NCBI GenBank assembly: GCA_030145015.1
Contig: JAQYWI010000206.1
Location: forward strand, 1 to 9,103
Direction of reading: 5' to 3'
Length of the DNA: 9,103 nucleotides
DNA from: Desulfobacterales bacterium
Lineage (GTDB): Bacteria; Desulfobacterota; Desulfobacteria; Desulfobacterales; JAHEIW01
Below, piece after piece: positions 1-6,086 of this stretch. Under the pieces are notes generated by a model, which saw only the letters and a program-made list of their open reading frames with translations, had not been told where the DNA came from and ran no database searches. A program made the position numbers and the translations under genes. Each line of letters opens with the position of its first letter. The first letter of the stretch is position 1.

Positions 1-274
1 TCCCCTTCTGCATGGCTCTAAACAGTTCACCCGTGGGCACCAGCTGATCAGAATTGTACAATTCGATCACCATCTCGCCATCGGCGACCTTGTTAAACGC
101 ATCGATTGCCGGTTTGCAGACATGCGCCGATAGGGCCGGGCCGGCATACGTTTGCATTCTCCACTTGATGGTCGTTTTCTTGGCCGCATGCACAAAGGGC
201 GCGTTTACCGTTGCGGCTGCCACTGTTGCGGCCGCTCCCATTCCTGCTTTTTTGAGAAAATCGCGTCTTTTCAT
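1..274 (-). CDS. dctP: TRAP transporter solute-binding protein, DctP family (partial, N-terminal 91 aa)
   Basis: Periplasmic solute receptor of a tripartite ATP-independent (TRAP) transporter, which would hand a carboxylate-type ligand to membrane subunits encoded outside the window. The start ATG at 274-272 is preceded by an AAAGGAG ribosome site (complement around 284-290) about 9 nt upstream. The protein opens MKRRDFLKK, a twin-arginine (Tat) motif, then an Ala-rich hydrophobic stretch (residues 10-28) and a likely cleavage site after VHA (28-30). The mature start (TIKWRMQTY, then a segment ending in the QLVPTGELFRAMQKG region) is typical of DctP-type receptors: a first beta strand, then the helix that leads into a 'G..E...A...G' block. 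The 3' part lies beyond position 1, so the ligand-binding arginine region is not visible. It is divergent from the kinase gene at 793. Family call is firm; ligand unknown. Confidence 0.85.
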   Translation of the reverse strand, partial: MKRRDFLKKAGMGAAATVAAATVNAPFVHAAKKTTIKWRMQTYAGPALSAHVCKPAIDAFNKVADGEMVIELYNSDQLVPTGELFRAMQKG

Positions 275-335
275 TTTACTTGGCTCCTTTCATGGTGTTT
301 GGGTTAACCTCCAATCAAATCGTCAAAAATATAAC

Positions 336-364
336 AGTTTAAGGGTGTTACTAAAAGGCGTCAA
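336..364 (-). promoter_or_regulatory. Candidate sigma70 promoter for the TRAP receptor gene
   Basis: On the minus strand there is TTGACG (complement of 359-364), a 17-nt spacer and TAAACT (complement of 336-341). This gives five of six and four of six matches to the -35 and -10 consensus at ideal spacing. The motif CGTCAA on the plus strand recurs at 321, 359 and 375, with TGTCAA at 438, so other TTGAC boxes exist here and the exact promoter is uncertain. Confidence 0.4.
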
Positions 365-489
365 GGTGATAGTTCGTCAACCCTCAGGTCTTTTTCTTTT
401 TGTTTGTTCTGTTTACCTACATCGCTGTATAAAGTGCTGTCAAGTTTTATGTGTTAAGCGCTGGATGCCCGATTTAAGGAGGAGTTCGT

Positions 490-499
490 GTGACGTCAC
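490..499. promoter_or_regulatory. GTGACGTCAC perfect palindrome
   Basis: A perfect 10-bp inverted repeat in the divergent intergenic region, about 215 bp upstream of the TRAP start and about 135 bp upstream of the candidate kinase promoter. It could be half of a regulator site, but at 10 bp it could also arise by chance. Confidence 0.25.
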
Positions 500-547
500 G
501 GCCGGCAGAGACCCCTTCGGCTTTGAACCTGTTTGAAAACCCAAGGA

Positions 548-566
548 TGACCGATGGCATTGGTCA
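548..566. promoter_or_regulatory. 19-bp near-perfect palindrome, candidate operator
   Basis: TGACCGATGGCATTGGTCA is symmetric about its central base, with only one mismatched base pair: arms TGACC/GGTCA and inner ATG/CAT. The length and dyad form are those of a dimeric repressor or activator site. It lies about 67 bp upstream of the candidate -35 of the kinase gene. The cognate regulator is not identifiable here. Confidence 0.4.
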
Positions 567-632
567 CAATGCGGGTCGCTCACATCGGGCGGTGCTGATC
601 TGCAAAGCAATAAACAATAACTAAAAAAGGGA

Positions 633-660
633 TTGACTCGGTGCATTTCTCCGTTATATT
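633..660 (+). promoter_or_regulatory. Candidate sigma70 promoter for the kinase gene
   Basis: TTGACT (633-638), a 16-nt spacer and TATATT (655-660) match the -35 and -10 consensus at five of six positions each. Transcription would start near 667, leaving a leader of about 125 nt before the ATG at 793. Confidence 0.5.
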
Positions 661-792
661 TTTCCGGATTAAGTAAATGGCATTGAGGTAAGCTGATAAT
701 GCTTGCGAATGATTGCGACGAACGTCCCGCCGGCTGCCGAACCGGCAACTGACAGTGTGAACCGGTTTAGACCCAAAAAGGGGGGAATCGAC

Positions 793-1746
793 ATGAGCAC
801 GGCAACACGCCTTTTGGATCAGGAATTCACCCACGAAACCTGTTATGAACTTTTGCCGGAATGGAAAGGCATTGATGTCCGTATCTCGCAGCTAAGCGGC
901 GGGATTACCAATAAACTGTACCGGATTCAGTCGCAAAAAGGCGATTGCACCGTTCGGATCTACGGTGATAAAACCGATCTTTTTATCAACCGCGACTATG
1001 AGGCCCATGCGATCCGGGAAATGTCAAAAATTGGTGTATCCTCCAATATCGTCAAGTATTTGCCCGAAAAGGGCGTTACCATCGTTGAATTCATCGATGA
1101 CTCCATTGTTTTGACAAACGATCACTTTTTGGATGCATCGCTCTACCCAAAAATCGTTGAACCGATTCGAAAAATTCACACGAGCGGCGTAAATTTGGAA
1201 CGGATTTTCAATCCTCTGATGGAAGTGATGAAGATGTCCGCCATACTCAAGCGGCTCAATGCAGATTATCCGGAATTTGACATCGCCGGCACCATCCAAA
1301 GGCTCATCAAGCTATCGAGTATTATCAATATCCCCGAATCTGAATATGCTTCCTGCCACAATGATTTGCTGGCGGACAATTTTATACTCATAAACGAAGA
1401 TGCGGTGCCCAAATACGATTCTGCCATGTATATCATCGATTGGGAGTATGCCGGGATGGCGCCAAAGTATTACGATATTGCCGATATGTTTCAGGAAGTC
1501 CTGGTCCCCCGAGAAGCGGAAAAACAGATTGTTGAAGCATATTGCGCCGGTCACAAATTCGACCACGTACTCTATCTGATCGATCTTTTTAAACCATTCC
1601 CTGACATTTACTGGTTTTTGTGGAGTCTGATTCAGCTCAATATCTCAAAAATTGAATTCGATTATTACAATTACGGTAAACCCAAATATGAAAATGCATT
1701 AGAGAATCTGAAGTTTATTAAAAAGGAATACGGTGTTGCGGTTTAA
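793..1746 (+). CDS. Choline/aminoglycoside kinase-fold phosphotransferase (LicA/APH-like)
   Basis: Predicted cytoplasmic ATP-dependent kinase of the choline/ethanolamine kinase and aminoglycoside phosphotransferase superfamily, 317 aa. The visible motifs run in the expected order: the nucleotide loop LSGGITNKLYRI (34-45), VRIYG (54-58), the catalytic loop CHNDLLADN (188-196, catalytic Asp191 and Asn196), and the metal-binding IDWEYAG (215-221, Asp216). The tail is rich in aromatic residues (FPDIYWFLWSL), as in the choline-kinase branch. The ATG at 793 is preferred because the purine run at 775-787 (AAAAAGGGGGG) lies about 7 nt before it. An in-frame ATG at 703 would add 30 low-complexity residues and lacks a good ribosome site. 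The likely substrate is a small amino alcohol such as choline or ethanolamine, but a different hydroxyl compound brought in by the neighbouring TRAP system is possible. It appears monocistronic. Family is firm, substrate unknown. Confidence 0.85.
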   Translation: MSTATRLLDQEFTHETCYELLPEWKGIDVRISQLSGGITNKLYRIQSQKGDCTVRIYGDKTDLFINRDYEAHAIREMSKIGVSSNIVKYLPEKGVTIVEFIDDSIVLTNDHFLDASLYPKIVEPIRKIHTSGVNLERIFNPLMEVMKMSAILKRLNADYPEFDIAGTIQRLIKLSSIINIPESEYASCHNDLLADNFILINEDAVPKYDSAMYIIDWEYAGMAPKYYDIADMFQEVLVPREAEKQIVEAYCAGHKFDHVLYLIDLFKPFPDIYWFLWSLIQLNISKIEFDYYNYGKPKYENALENLKFIKKEYGVAV

Positions 1747-1757
1747 ATACCTCGCTA

Positions 1758-1865
1758 TCATATACAGGGTGCGCAACCGGGGGCACGGATCATCATAACC
1801 GCAACGCAGACCGAACGCAGAACCCGGTCGGCGACGCTGCCCATCACCCAGCGACTGATTCCCGT
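1758..1865 (-). pseudogene. 3' remnant of a universal stress protein (UspA) gene
   Basis: Reading the minus strand from 1865 to the TGA at 1760-1758 gives 35 residues beginning TGISRWVMGSVADRVLR and continuing to MMIRAPG. This closely matches the C-terminal nucleotide-binding end of UspA domains (pattern G-x-S-x-W-x-x-G-S-V-A-x-x-V-x-x...V-x-x-V-R). No upstream Usp core, start codon or ribosome site remains: the preceding DNA is the AT-rich end of the SLC13 gene, whose stop lies 22 bp away. About 100 residues of a normal 140-residue Usp are missing, consistent with a deletion that joined the end of a usp gene to the transporter gene. It lies on the same strand as the transporter. Confidence 0.6.
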
Positions 1866-1887
1866 CTTCTTGATATATAGAAAATTT

Positions 1888-3663
1888 TTAAAAAAACCAT
1901 ATCCTTGGGATGAAAAGGGAACCCATCACCAAAACAAGCACATTCAGCGGCATTCCCAGCTTTAAGAAATCGCTGAAACGGTACCCGCCGGGCCCATACA
2001 CCAGCAGGTTCGTTTGATACCCAATCGGAGTAGCAAAACAGGCGCTGGCACCAAAGCAAACCGCAATGATAAACGGTTTGGGGTCGACCCCCAGGCTTTG
2101 GGCGGCCGAGATGGCAATGGGCAGCAGCAGGATTGCGGTGGCGTTGTTGCTTAATACATGCGTGCTGATGCTGGTGAGCAAGATTACCCCGCTCAAGATA
2201 TAAGCCGGACTTAGCCCTCTGAGCAGATTTAGAAATGCCCCGGCATAAAATTCCGAGGCACCTGTTTTTTCCAGTGCAGCACTCAACGCAATCATTGCGA
2301 TAATAATTAAAAGAACCCGGCCGTCCATAGCCCGATAGGCGTCCCGCAGTTGCAGGCATCCGGTTAAAACCATCAAAAAGGCCGCCGCCAGTGCACAGAC
2401 TAAAATATCTGCCAGTCCTGTGCTGGCAACCACAACCATTGCCCCGAATATCAAAAAAGCACGCCGCGCCAGTCTTTTATGCACAATTTCATGATGGATA
2501 TCTTCGACAATGATGAAATCGGTTTCACCGCGCAACCTGTCCAGCGATGAATCCGGGAGACGAACCAGCAGAATGTCGCCAATTTTTAGCCTGATGTCTT
2601 TGACTTTTGGCTCGGCATAATGAAGCTCCCTGCGCTTAATGGCGATGATATGGATATCCGGGTCCCTTCGCAGACGGGTTGATACCAGCCGCTCGCCCAA
2701 TAGCGATGACTGCGGCGGTATGATCAACTCGACGATTAGCGATTCTTTTTGCTCGTTCCCGAAATTTATACCTTCTTCCGTCAGGGGTAGTTCCACCACC
2801 TCTTCGTGAAGAATTTCAACCAGGTCATTGGCCGAGCCTTTCACCAGCAACAGGTCATCGGGAGCGATTTTTACCGGATCTCTGTCCGGATAAAAAACAT
2901 GCGAATATCGGATCAGCTCGAGCACTTCCATGTTGGCATACTTTTCAGTGAAATACGAATCCGGGTTCTCGCCAATAATGGGGCTTTTGCGCGGGACGTG
3001 CAGCTCGGCGAGATAGCGTCGGTGCTCATCATCTTTGAGCTCACACACCGGATTGTGCAGGCCGGGCATCAGCTTCGGGGAGGCAAAAATCAGAAAAATA
3101 ATACCCAGCAGGGCAATGGGCACGCCTAACGGTGACAGCTCAAACATGCCTAAAGATCCCAAGCCATGTTGGGCACTCAAATCACTGATAATGATATTGG
3201 TCGAAGTTCCAATCAATGTACAGGTGCCGGCTAAAATGGAGGCATAGGAAACCGGAATCAAAAATTTGGACGGGCTGAAATTCAGCTCGCAGCTAAGGCT
3301 CAAAATAATGGGGATAAAAAGAACCACCACGGGCGTGTTGTTAATAAAGGCCGAAGCCGTTCCCACGATGATCAGAATTAAAAATATTGCCAGGGTAGGT
3401 CCGCCCCGGGAATATTGAAGTACTTTTTGAGATATAAATCCGACCGCGCCGGTGCGGATCATGCCTTTGCTGATAAGGAACATGGACCCAACGGTTATGA
3501 CTGCCGGATTTGCAAAGCCCGCGATAGCTTCTTTTGGCGGTAAAATGCCGGTGAGAATCAGTGCAACCATGATACCGATTGAGGTCAGATCTACCGGAAG
3601 CCTCTCGGTTATCAACAAAAGCATTGCAATCACTAAAATAGCAGTCACCAGCCAGATGGCCAT
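1888..3663 (-). CDS. SLC13/DASS-type symporter with two RCK_C domains
   Basis: Integral inner-membrane symporter of 591 aa, probably Na+- or H+-coupled uptake of an anion (sulfate, dicarboxylate or organosulfonate-like). Residues 1-195 are a hydrophobic bundle with INNTPVVVLF (107-116) and the GTSTN signature (152-156). A soluble insert at about 205-390 contains two RCK_C/TrkA-C-like domains (about 215-290 and 305-385). The second hydrophobic bundle runs from 400 to 591, with SNNAT (505-509) and ATPIGYQTN (544-552), the repeated SNT-type hairpins expected of this ion-transporter fold. The end (SLFIPRIWFF) is the normal family end, so the gene is full length. GAGGT lies about 8 nt before the ATG. 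It is divergent from the GntR-type regulator, 258 bp apart, so it may belong to the same regulon. Exact substrate cannot be inferred. Confidence 0.88.
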   Translation of the reverse strand: MAIWLVTAILVIAMLLLITERLPVDLTSIGIMVALILTGILPPKEAIAGFANPAVITVGSMFLISKGMIRTGAVGFISQKVLQYSRGGPTLAIFLILIIVGTASAFINNTPVVVLFIPIILSLSCELNFSPSKFLIPVSYASILAGTCTLIGTSTNIIISDLSAQHGLGSLGMFELSPLGVPIALLGIIFLIFASPKLMPGLHNPVCELKDDEHRRYLAELHVPRKSPIIGENPDSYFTEKYANMEVLELIRYSHVFYPDRDPVKIAPDDLLLVKGSANDLVEILHEEVVELPLTEEGINFGNEQKESLIVELIIPPQSSLLGERLVSTRLRRDPDIHIIAIKRRELHYAEPKVKDIRLKIGDILLVRLPDSSLDRLRGETDFIIVEDIHHEIVHKRLARRAFLIFGAMVVVASTGLADILVCALAAAFLMVLTGCLQLRDAYRAMDGRVLLIIIAMIALSAALEKTGASEFYAGAFLNLLRGLSPAYILSGVILLTSISTHVLSNNATAILLLPIAISAAQSLGVDPKPFIIAVCFGASACFATPIGYQTNLLVYGPGGYRFSDFLKLGMPLNVLVLVMGSLFIPRIWFF

Positions 3664-3823
3664 ATCGTTACCTCACCGAAGTTGTTTTTCGCTCTCGCCT
3701 GAAAACACGGTCCGCTTTATCGCAATTAAGCATAAATCTTGATTCAAAAACGCCAATGTCAAGTTCCGGTCGGGCAAACAAATCTGTCAGCCGCGGATTT
3801 TGGATTTTCGAAATATATTTTTC

Positions 3824-3851
3824 TTGAAAAAAAGGTTGCAGGTGATATTAT
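3824..3851 (+). promoter_or_regulatory. Candidate sigma70 promoter of the GntR regulator gene
   Basis: TTGAAA (3824-3829), a 16-nt spacer and TATTAT (3846-3851). Transcription would start around 3858, inside the operator-like palindrome at 3853-3872, the arrangement expected for a self-repressing regulator. Confidence 0.45.
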
Positions 3852-3852
3852 A

Positions 3853-3872
3853 TTAGTTGTATATACATCTAA
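3853..3872. promoter_or_regulatory. HutC-type operator-like palindrome upstream of the GntR gene
   Basis: TTAGTTGTATATACATCTAA is a 20-bp dyad with a single mismatched pair (positions 5/16). Its core GTATATAC fits the GT(N)TA(N)AC form described for HutC-subfamily GntR regulators, and TGTATATACA (3858-3867) is perfectly symmetric. It begins 50 bp before the GTG start of a HutC-type regulator and covers the predicted transcription start. This is likely its own binding site; assignment is by inference. Confidence 0.6.
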
Positions 3873-3876
3873 ACAT

Positions 3877-3888
3877 TTAGTCAACTAA
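3877..3888. promoter_or_regulatory. Second operator-like palindrome TTAGTCAACTAA
   Basis: Dyad TTAGT-CA-ACTAA, four bases past the 20-bp palindrome. Its right arm read on the minus strand is TTAGTTG, identical to the left arm of the first site. Together they form an outer inverted repeat ATTAGTTG (3852-3859) / CAACTAAT (3882-3889) with a 22-bp spacer. This suggests two cooperating binding positions for one dimeric regulator. Confidence 0.4.
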
Positions 3889-3921
3889 TCAGTTTTTCAC
3901 CATAATAATTAAGGTATTCCC

Positions 3922-4695
3922 GTGAAAATCGTTGATGATAACAATCCAATCCCTAAATACCTTCAAATCAGCGCCTGGCTAAAAGAGCTTATTGAAAACG
4001 GCAGGTACCAGAAAGGTGAAAAACTGCCCTCTGAAATCCAGCTTGCCAAAATATGTGAGGTCAACCGCGCGACGTTAAGGCAGGCGACCAACGAATTAGC
4101 GGGTATGGGGCTGCTGAGAAAAGAGAAGGGGACCGGGACATTTGTGTCCGCGCCGGCACCCGCCGAATTAAGGCAAAAACTGGAGCATATTTCAAGCACG
4201 GCAGAATTGATGCAAGCTAGCGGGATCGCGCAGAGCACTCAGATTCTTGGGAAACGGGTTGAGCAGGCCAAAGATGAGATCGCCAGAGTTTTGTTTTTGG
4301 GCTCGAATAATAAAGTTCTTCTTATACGGCGCGTAAGAATTGGCGATGGTACCCCCTATATTTATGAGGAAAGTTATTTGCCCTATGATCTATTTAAAGG
4401 TGTTTTAGAAATGGATCTAACCGGATCTATGTACAAGCTGATTTCTGAGCAATTTAATATTGTGCTGGCTCGCTGCCAACAGACCATCAGTGCCGTGAAT
4501 CTGAATGCAAAAATTGCTAAAATATTGCAACTTTCGGAAAATGCAGCGGGAATTTTCATGGAAAGCCTTACCTTTGATGAAAACAGTATTCCGGTTGAAG
4601 TTCTATATTCGTACCATCGGGGGGATACCTACAAACTCGAAATTGAGCTTGGCAGGTATCACGCCAAAGCCGGTGAAGTCAATTTTACGGCCTAA
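3922..4695 (+). CDS. GntR-family transcriptional regulator, HutC subfamily (wHTH + UTRA)
   Basis: DNA-binding regulator of 257 aa, likely a ligand-released repressor. Residues 1-75 form the GntR winged helix: PKYLQISAWLKELI, the LPSE motif (35-38), the recognition helix around NRATLRQA (48-55) and the wing GTGTFV (70-75). Residues from about 95 to 245 are a UTRA effector domain, including YEESYLP and the VEVLYSYHRGDTYKLEIEL end, typical of HutC-type regulators that sense small sugars, amines, amino acids or phosphorylated metabolites. Translation starts at GTG (3922) after a weak AAGG ribosome site (3911-3914), consistent with low expression. It sits 110 bp before the transaldolase-family gene and divergent from the SLC13 transporter, so both are plausible targets besides itself. 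The effector is unknown. Confidence 0.9.
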   Translation: MKIVDDNNPIPKYLQISAWLKELIENGRYQKGEKLPSEIQLAKICEVNRATLRQATNELAGMGLLRKEKGTGTFVSAPAPAELRQKLEHISSTAELMQASGIAQSTQILGKRVEQAKDEIARVLFLGSNNKVLLIRRVRIGDGTPYIYEESYLPYDLFKGVLEMDLTGSMYKLISEQFNIVLARCQQTISAVNLNAKIAKILQLSENAAGIFMESLTFDENSIPVEVLYSYHRGDTYKLEIELGRYHAKAGEVNFTA

Positions 4696-4728
4696 CCCGG
4701 ACAGGCCAAGCAAAAAACATGAATTCAT

Positions 4729-4744
4729 CACGAAAGCACGAAAG
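4729..4744 (+). repeat. Two tandem copies of CACGAAAG
   Basis: CACGAAAG occurs twice head to tail between the regulator and transaldolase genes. Short CACGAAA-type runs are common intergenic clutter in environmental proteobacteria. With only two units, no function is implied. Confidence 0.3.
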
Positions 4745-4805
4745 GACCCCAGTTTAATGAACAATTTTTCGTATAACAATAATCGTTTATTTTTGGAGGT
4801 ATGCA

Positions 4806-6002
4806 ATGGAAGAAAGAAATTTTTTTGAAAAGCTGGTAGACATCAGCCCGGGTATGGAAATCTGGTGGGATTCATCTCCTGTTATTTTCGAAAACTGGTG
4901 TAAAAAAATTTTGGAAAAGGCGGATCCCGATGACCGCGATATATTGAAGGCTCAATTCAATCGAATGTATGACAGGGACAATCCAATGCGTCAGCTGTTC
5001 AGAGGTGTAACCACCAATCCACCCCTTTCGCTGCAGGCCATTCAGGATGATCCCGCTTACTGGGAGAAGGTGGCTAAAGACATTCTGGCTGAGAATCCGG
5101 ATCTGGATAAAGAGGCTCTTTTCTGGAAGCTTTACAAGACGGTTGTAAAGCGCGGCTCGGAGATGTATCTGCCGTTATTTGAAGCCAGCAATTACAAGGA
5201 AGGCTTTATTTCAGGACAGGTGGATCCGCGCAGCGTGTTTGATAAGGATGCCATGATCCGTCAGGCCGAAGAAATAGCGGCGATTAACCCCAACGTCATG
5301 ATTAAAATTCCCGGTTCCAAGCCGGGCTACGAAGTAATTGAGTACCTGACAGCTAAGGGGATTCCCACTAACAACACGCTGACCTTTGTTTTGCCCCAGT
5401 TGGTGGATTGCGCCGACAGTGTCAAAAGGGGTCTTGAAGCTGCCAAGAAAAACGGGGTGGATTTGAGTAAATGGCGTTCGGTTATTACCCACATGGAAGG
5501 CAGATTTGGTAACCTCGGTGGTTTAAAAGACTTTGCCGCTGAAAAGGGGATCGAGCTATCCGACGGTGAAATTCGACTGGCTGAATTGGCGGTTTTCAAA
5601 AAGGCCTACAAGTATTTGAAAGATAATGATTTGCCGAGCAAGATGCTGTCCTGCTCACTGATTGTCGGGCCGACCGTTGACGGTGAAAATCGTATCTGGC
5701 ATCTGGAAGAAAAAGCCGGCGCCGACGTCGTTGTGACCTGTCCGCCCAGCTTTATCGATAAGGTTCTTTTCCTGCCCGGTGTCGGGAAAATCAGTTTTGA
5801 AAAAGATCGTATCCTGGAAGACATTCCCCAGGATCTAATGGATAAACTCATGCGGGTCCCCTATTTTGAAAAAGGCTTTTCCGCGGATGGATATTCTCGG
5901 GATGAATACAACACTCATCCGGCACTTCAGAAAACCGCTGAGCAGTTCTCCAAAGCAACCGAGGAAATGGTGTCATTCGCCGGCAAATGTCTTGAAGCCT
6001 GA
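4806..6002 (+). CDS. Transaldolase-family Schiff-base aldolase, non-classical 398-aa subtype
   Basis: Cytoplasmic class I (lysine Schiff-base) enzyme of the transaldolase superfamily; it should transfer or cleave a dihydroxyacetone-type unit from a keto compound. Aligned by eye to E. coli TalB, I see Asp22 (TalB D17), GVTTNP with Asn71 (N35), the Schiff-base Lys167 in MIKIPG (K132), Asn189 in NNTLTF (N154), Thr228 (S176) and the phosphate-contacting Arg233 (R181). Two differences stand out: Gln138 in SGQVDPR replaces the catalytic Glu96, and Met230 replaces Phe178. Fructose-6-phosphate aldolase also carries Gln at the first position, so this enzyme may be an aldolase rather than a transaldolase. 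At 398 aa it is longer than TalB (about 317), with an added helical N-terminal region (about 23-65). GGAGGT (4795-4800) precedes the ATG. First gene after the regulator, followed 84 bp later by ald. Fold is firm, reaction uncertain. Confidence 0.8.
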   Translation: MEERNFFEKLVDISPGMEIWWDSSPVIFENWCKKILEKADPDDRDILKAQFNRMYDRDNPMRQLFRGVTTNPPLSLQAIQDDPAYWEKVAKDILAENPDLDKEALFWKLYKTVVKRGSEMYLPLFEASNYKEGFISGQVDPRSVFDKDAMIRQAEEIAAINPNVMIKIPGSKPGYEVIEYLTAKGIPTNNTLTFVLPQLVDCADSVKRGLEAAKKNGVDLSKWRSVITHMEGRFGNLGGLKDFAAEKGIELSDGEIRLAELAVFKKAYKYLKDNDLPSKMLSCSLIVGPTVDGENRIWHLEEKAGADVVVTCPPSFIDKVLFLPGVGKISFEKDRILEDIPQDLMDKLMRVPYFEKGFSADGYSRDEYNTHPALQKTAEQFSKATEEMVSFAGKCLEA

Positions 6003-6086
6003 TTTTAAAGATCACCCGACGAGCGTTCCAAAAGTTGCTGGGCTGCGAGCTTTTATGAATGGTCCTTTTTCTGAAAGGAAACTAAA

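Larger units (their letters stand above)
275..792. other. 518-bp divergent intergenic region between TRAP receptor and kinase genes
   Basis: No convincing coding sequence was found in this stretch. It contains the candidate promoter for the minus-strand TRAP gene (336-364), a perfect 10-bp palindrome GTGACGTCAC (490-499), a 19-bp near-palindrome (548-566), the candidate plus-strand promoter (633-660), and a small leader hairpin TGCCG-AAC-CGGCA (735-747) upstream of the kinase start. The density of symmetric elements suggests regulated divergent transcription. Confidence 0.5.

Noticed and set aside
54..536. 160-codon plus-strand open frame opposite the TRAP receptor gene
   Set aside because: The minus-strand reading has a Tat signal, family motifs and a ribosome site; the plus frame shows no domain and runs through the intergenic region.
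440..748. 102-codon minus-strand open frame in the divergent intergenic region
   Set aside because: No ribosome site, odd composition and no recognisable family; it crosses the candidate kinase promoter.
703..792. Upstream in-frame ATG start for the kinase
   Set aside because: No ribosome site near 703 and the added residues resemble non-coding translation; the ATG at 793 has a purine-rich site at proper distance.
1876..1890. Possible programmed frameshift at the T7 run joining the SLC13 protein to the Usp tail
   Set aside because: The transporter already ends with the normal family terminus and only the last 35 residues of Usp are present, so a functional fusion is unlikely.
1844..2359. 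171-codon open frame on the minus strand overlapping the 3' end of the SLC13 gene
   Set aside because: It is in another frame of the well-supported transporter gene, has low-complexity composition and no ribosome site or recognisable domain.
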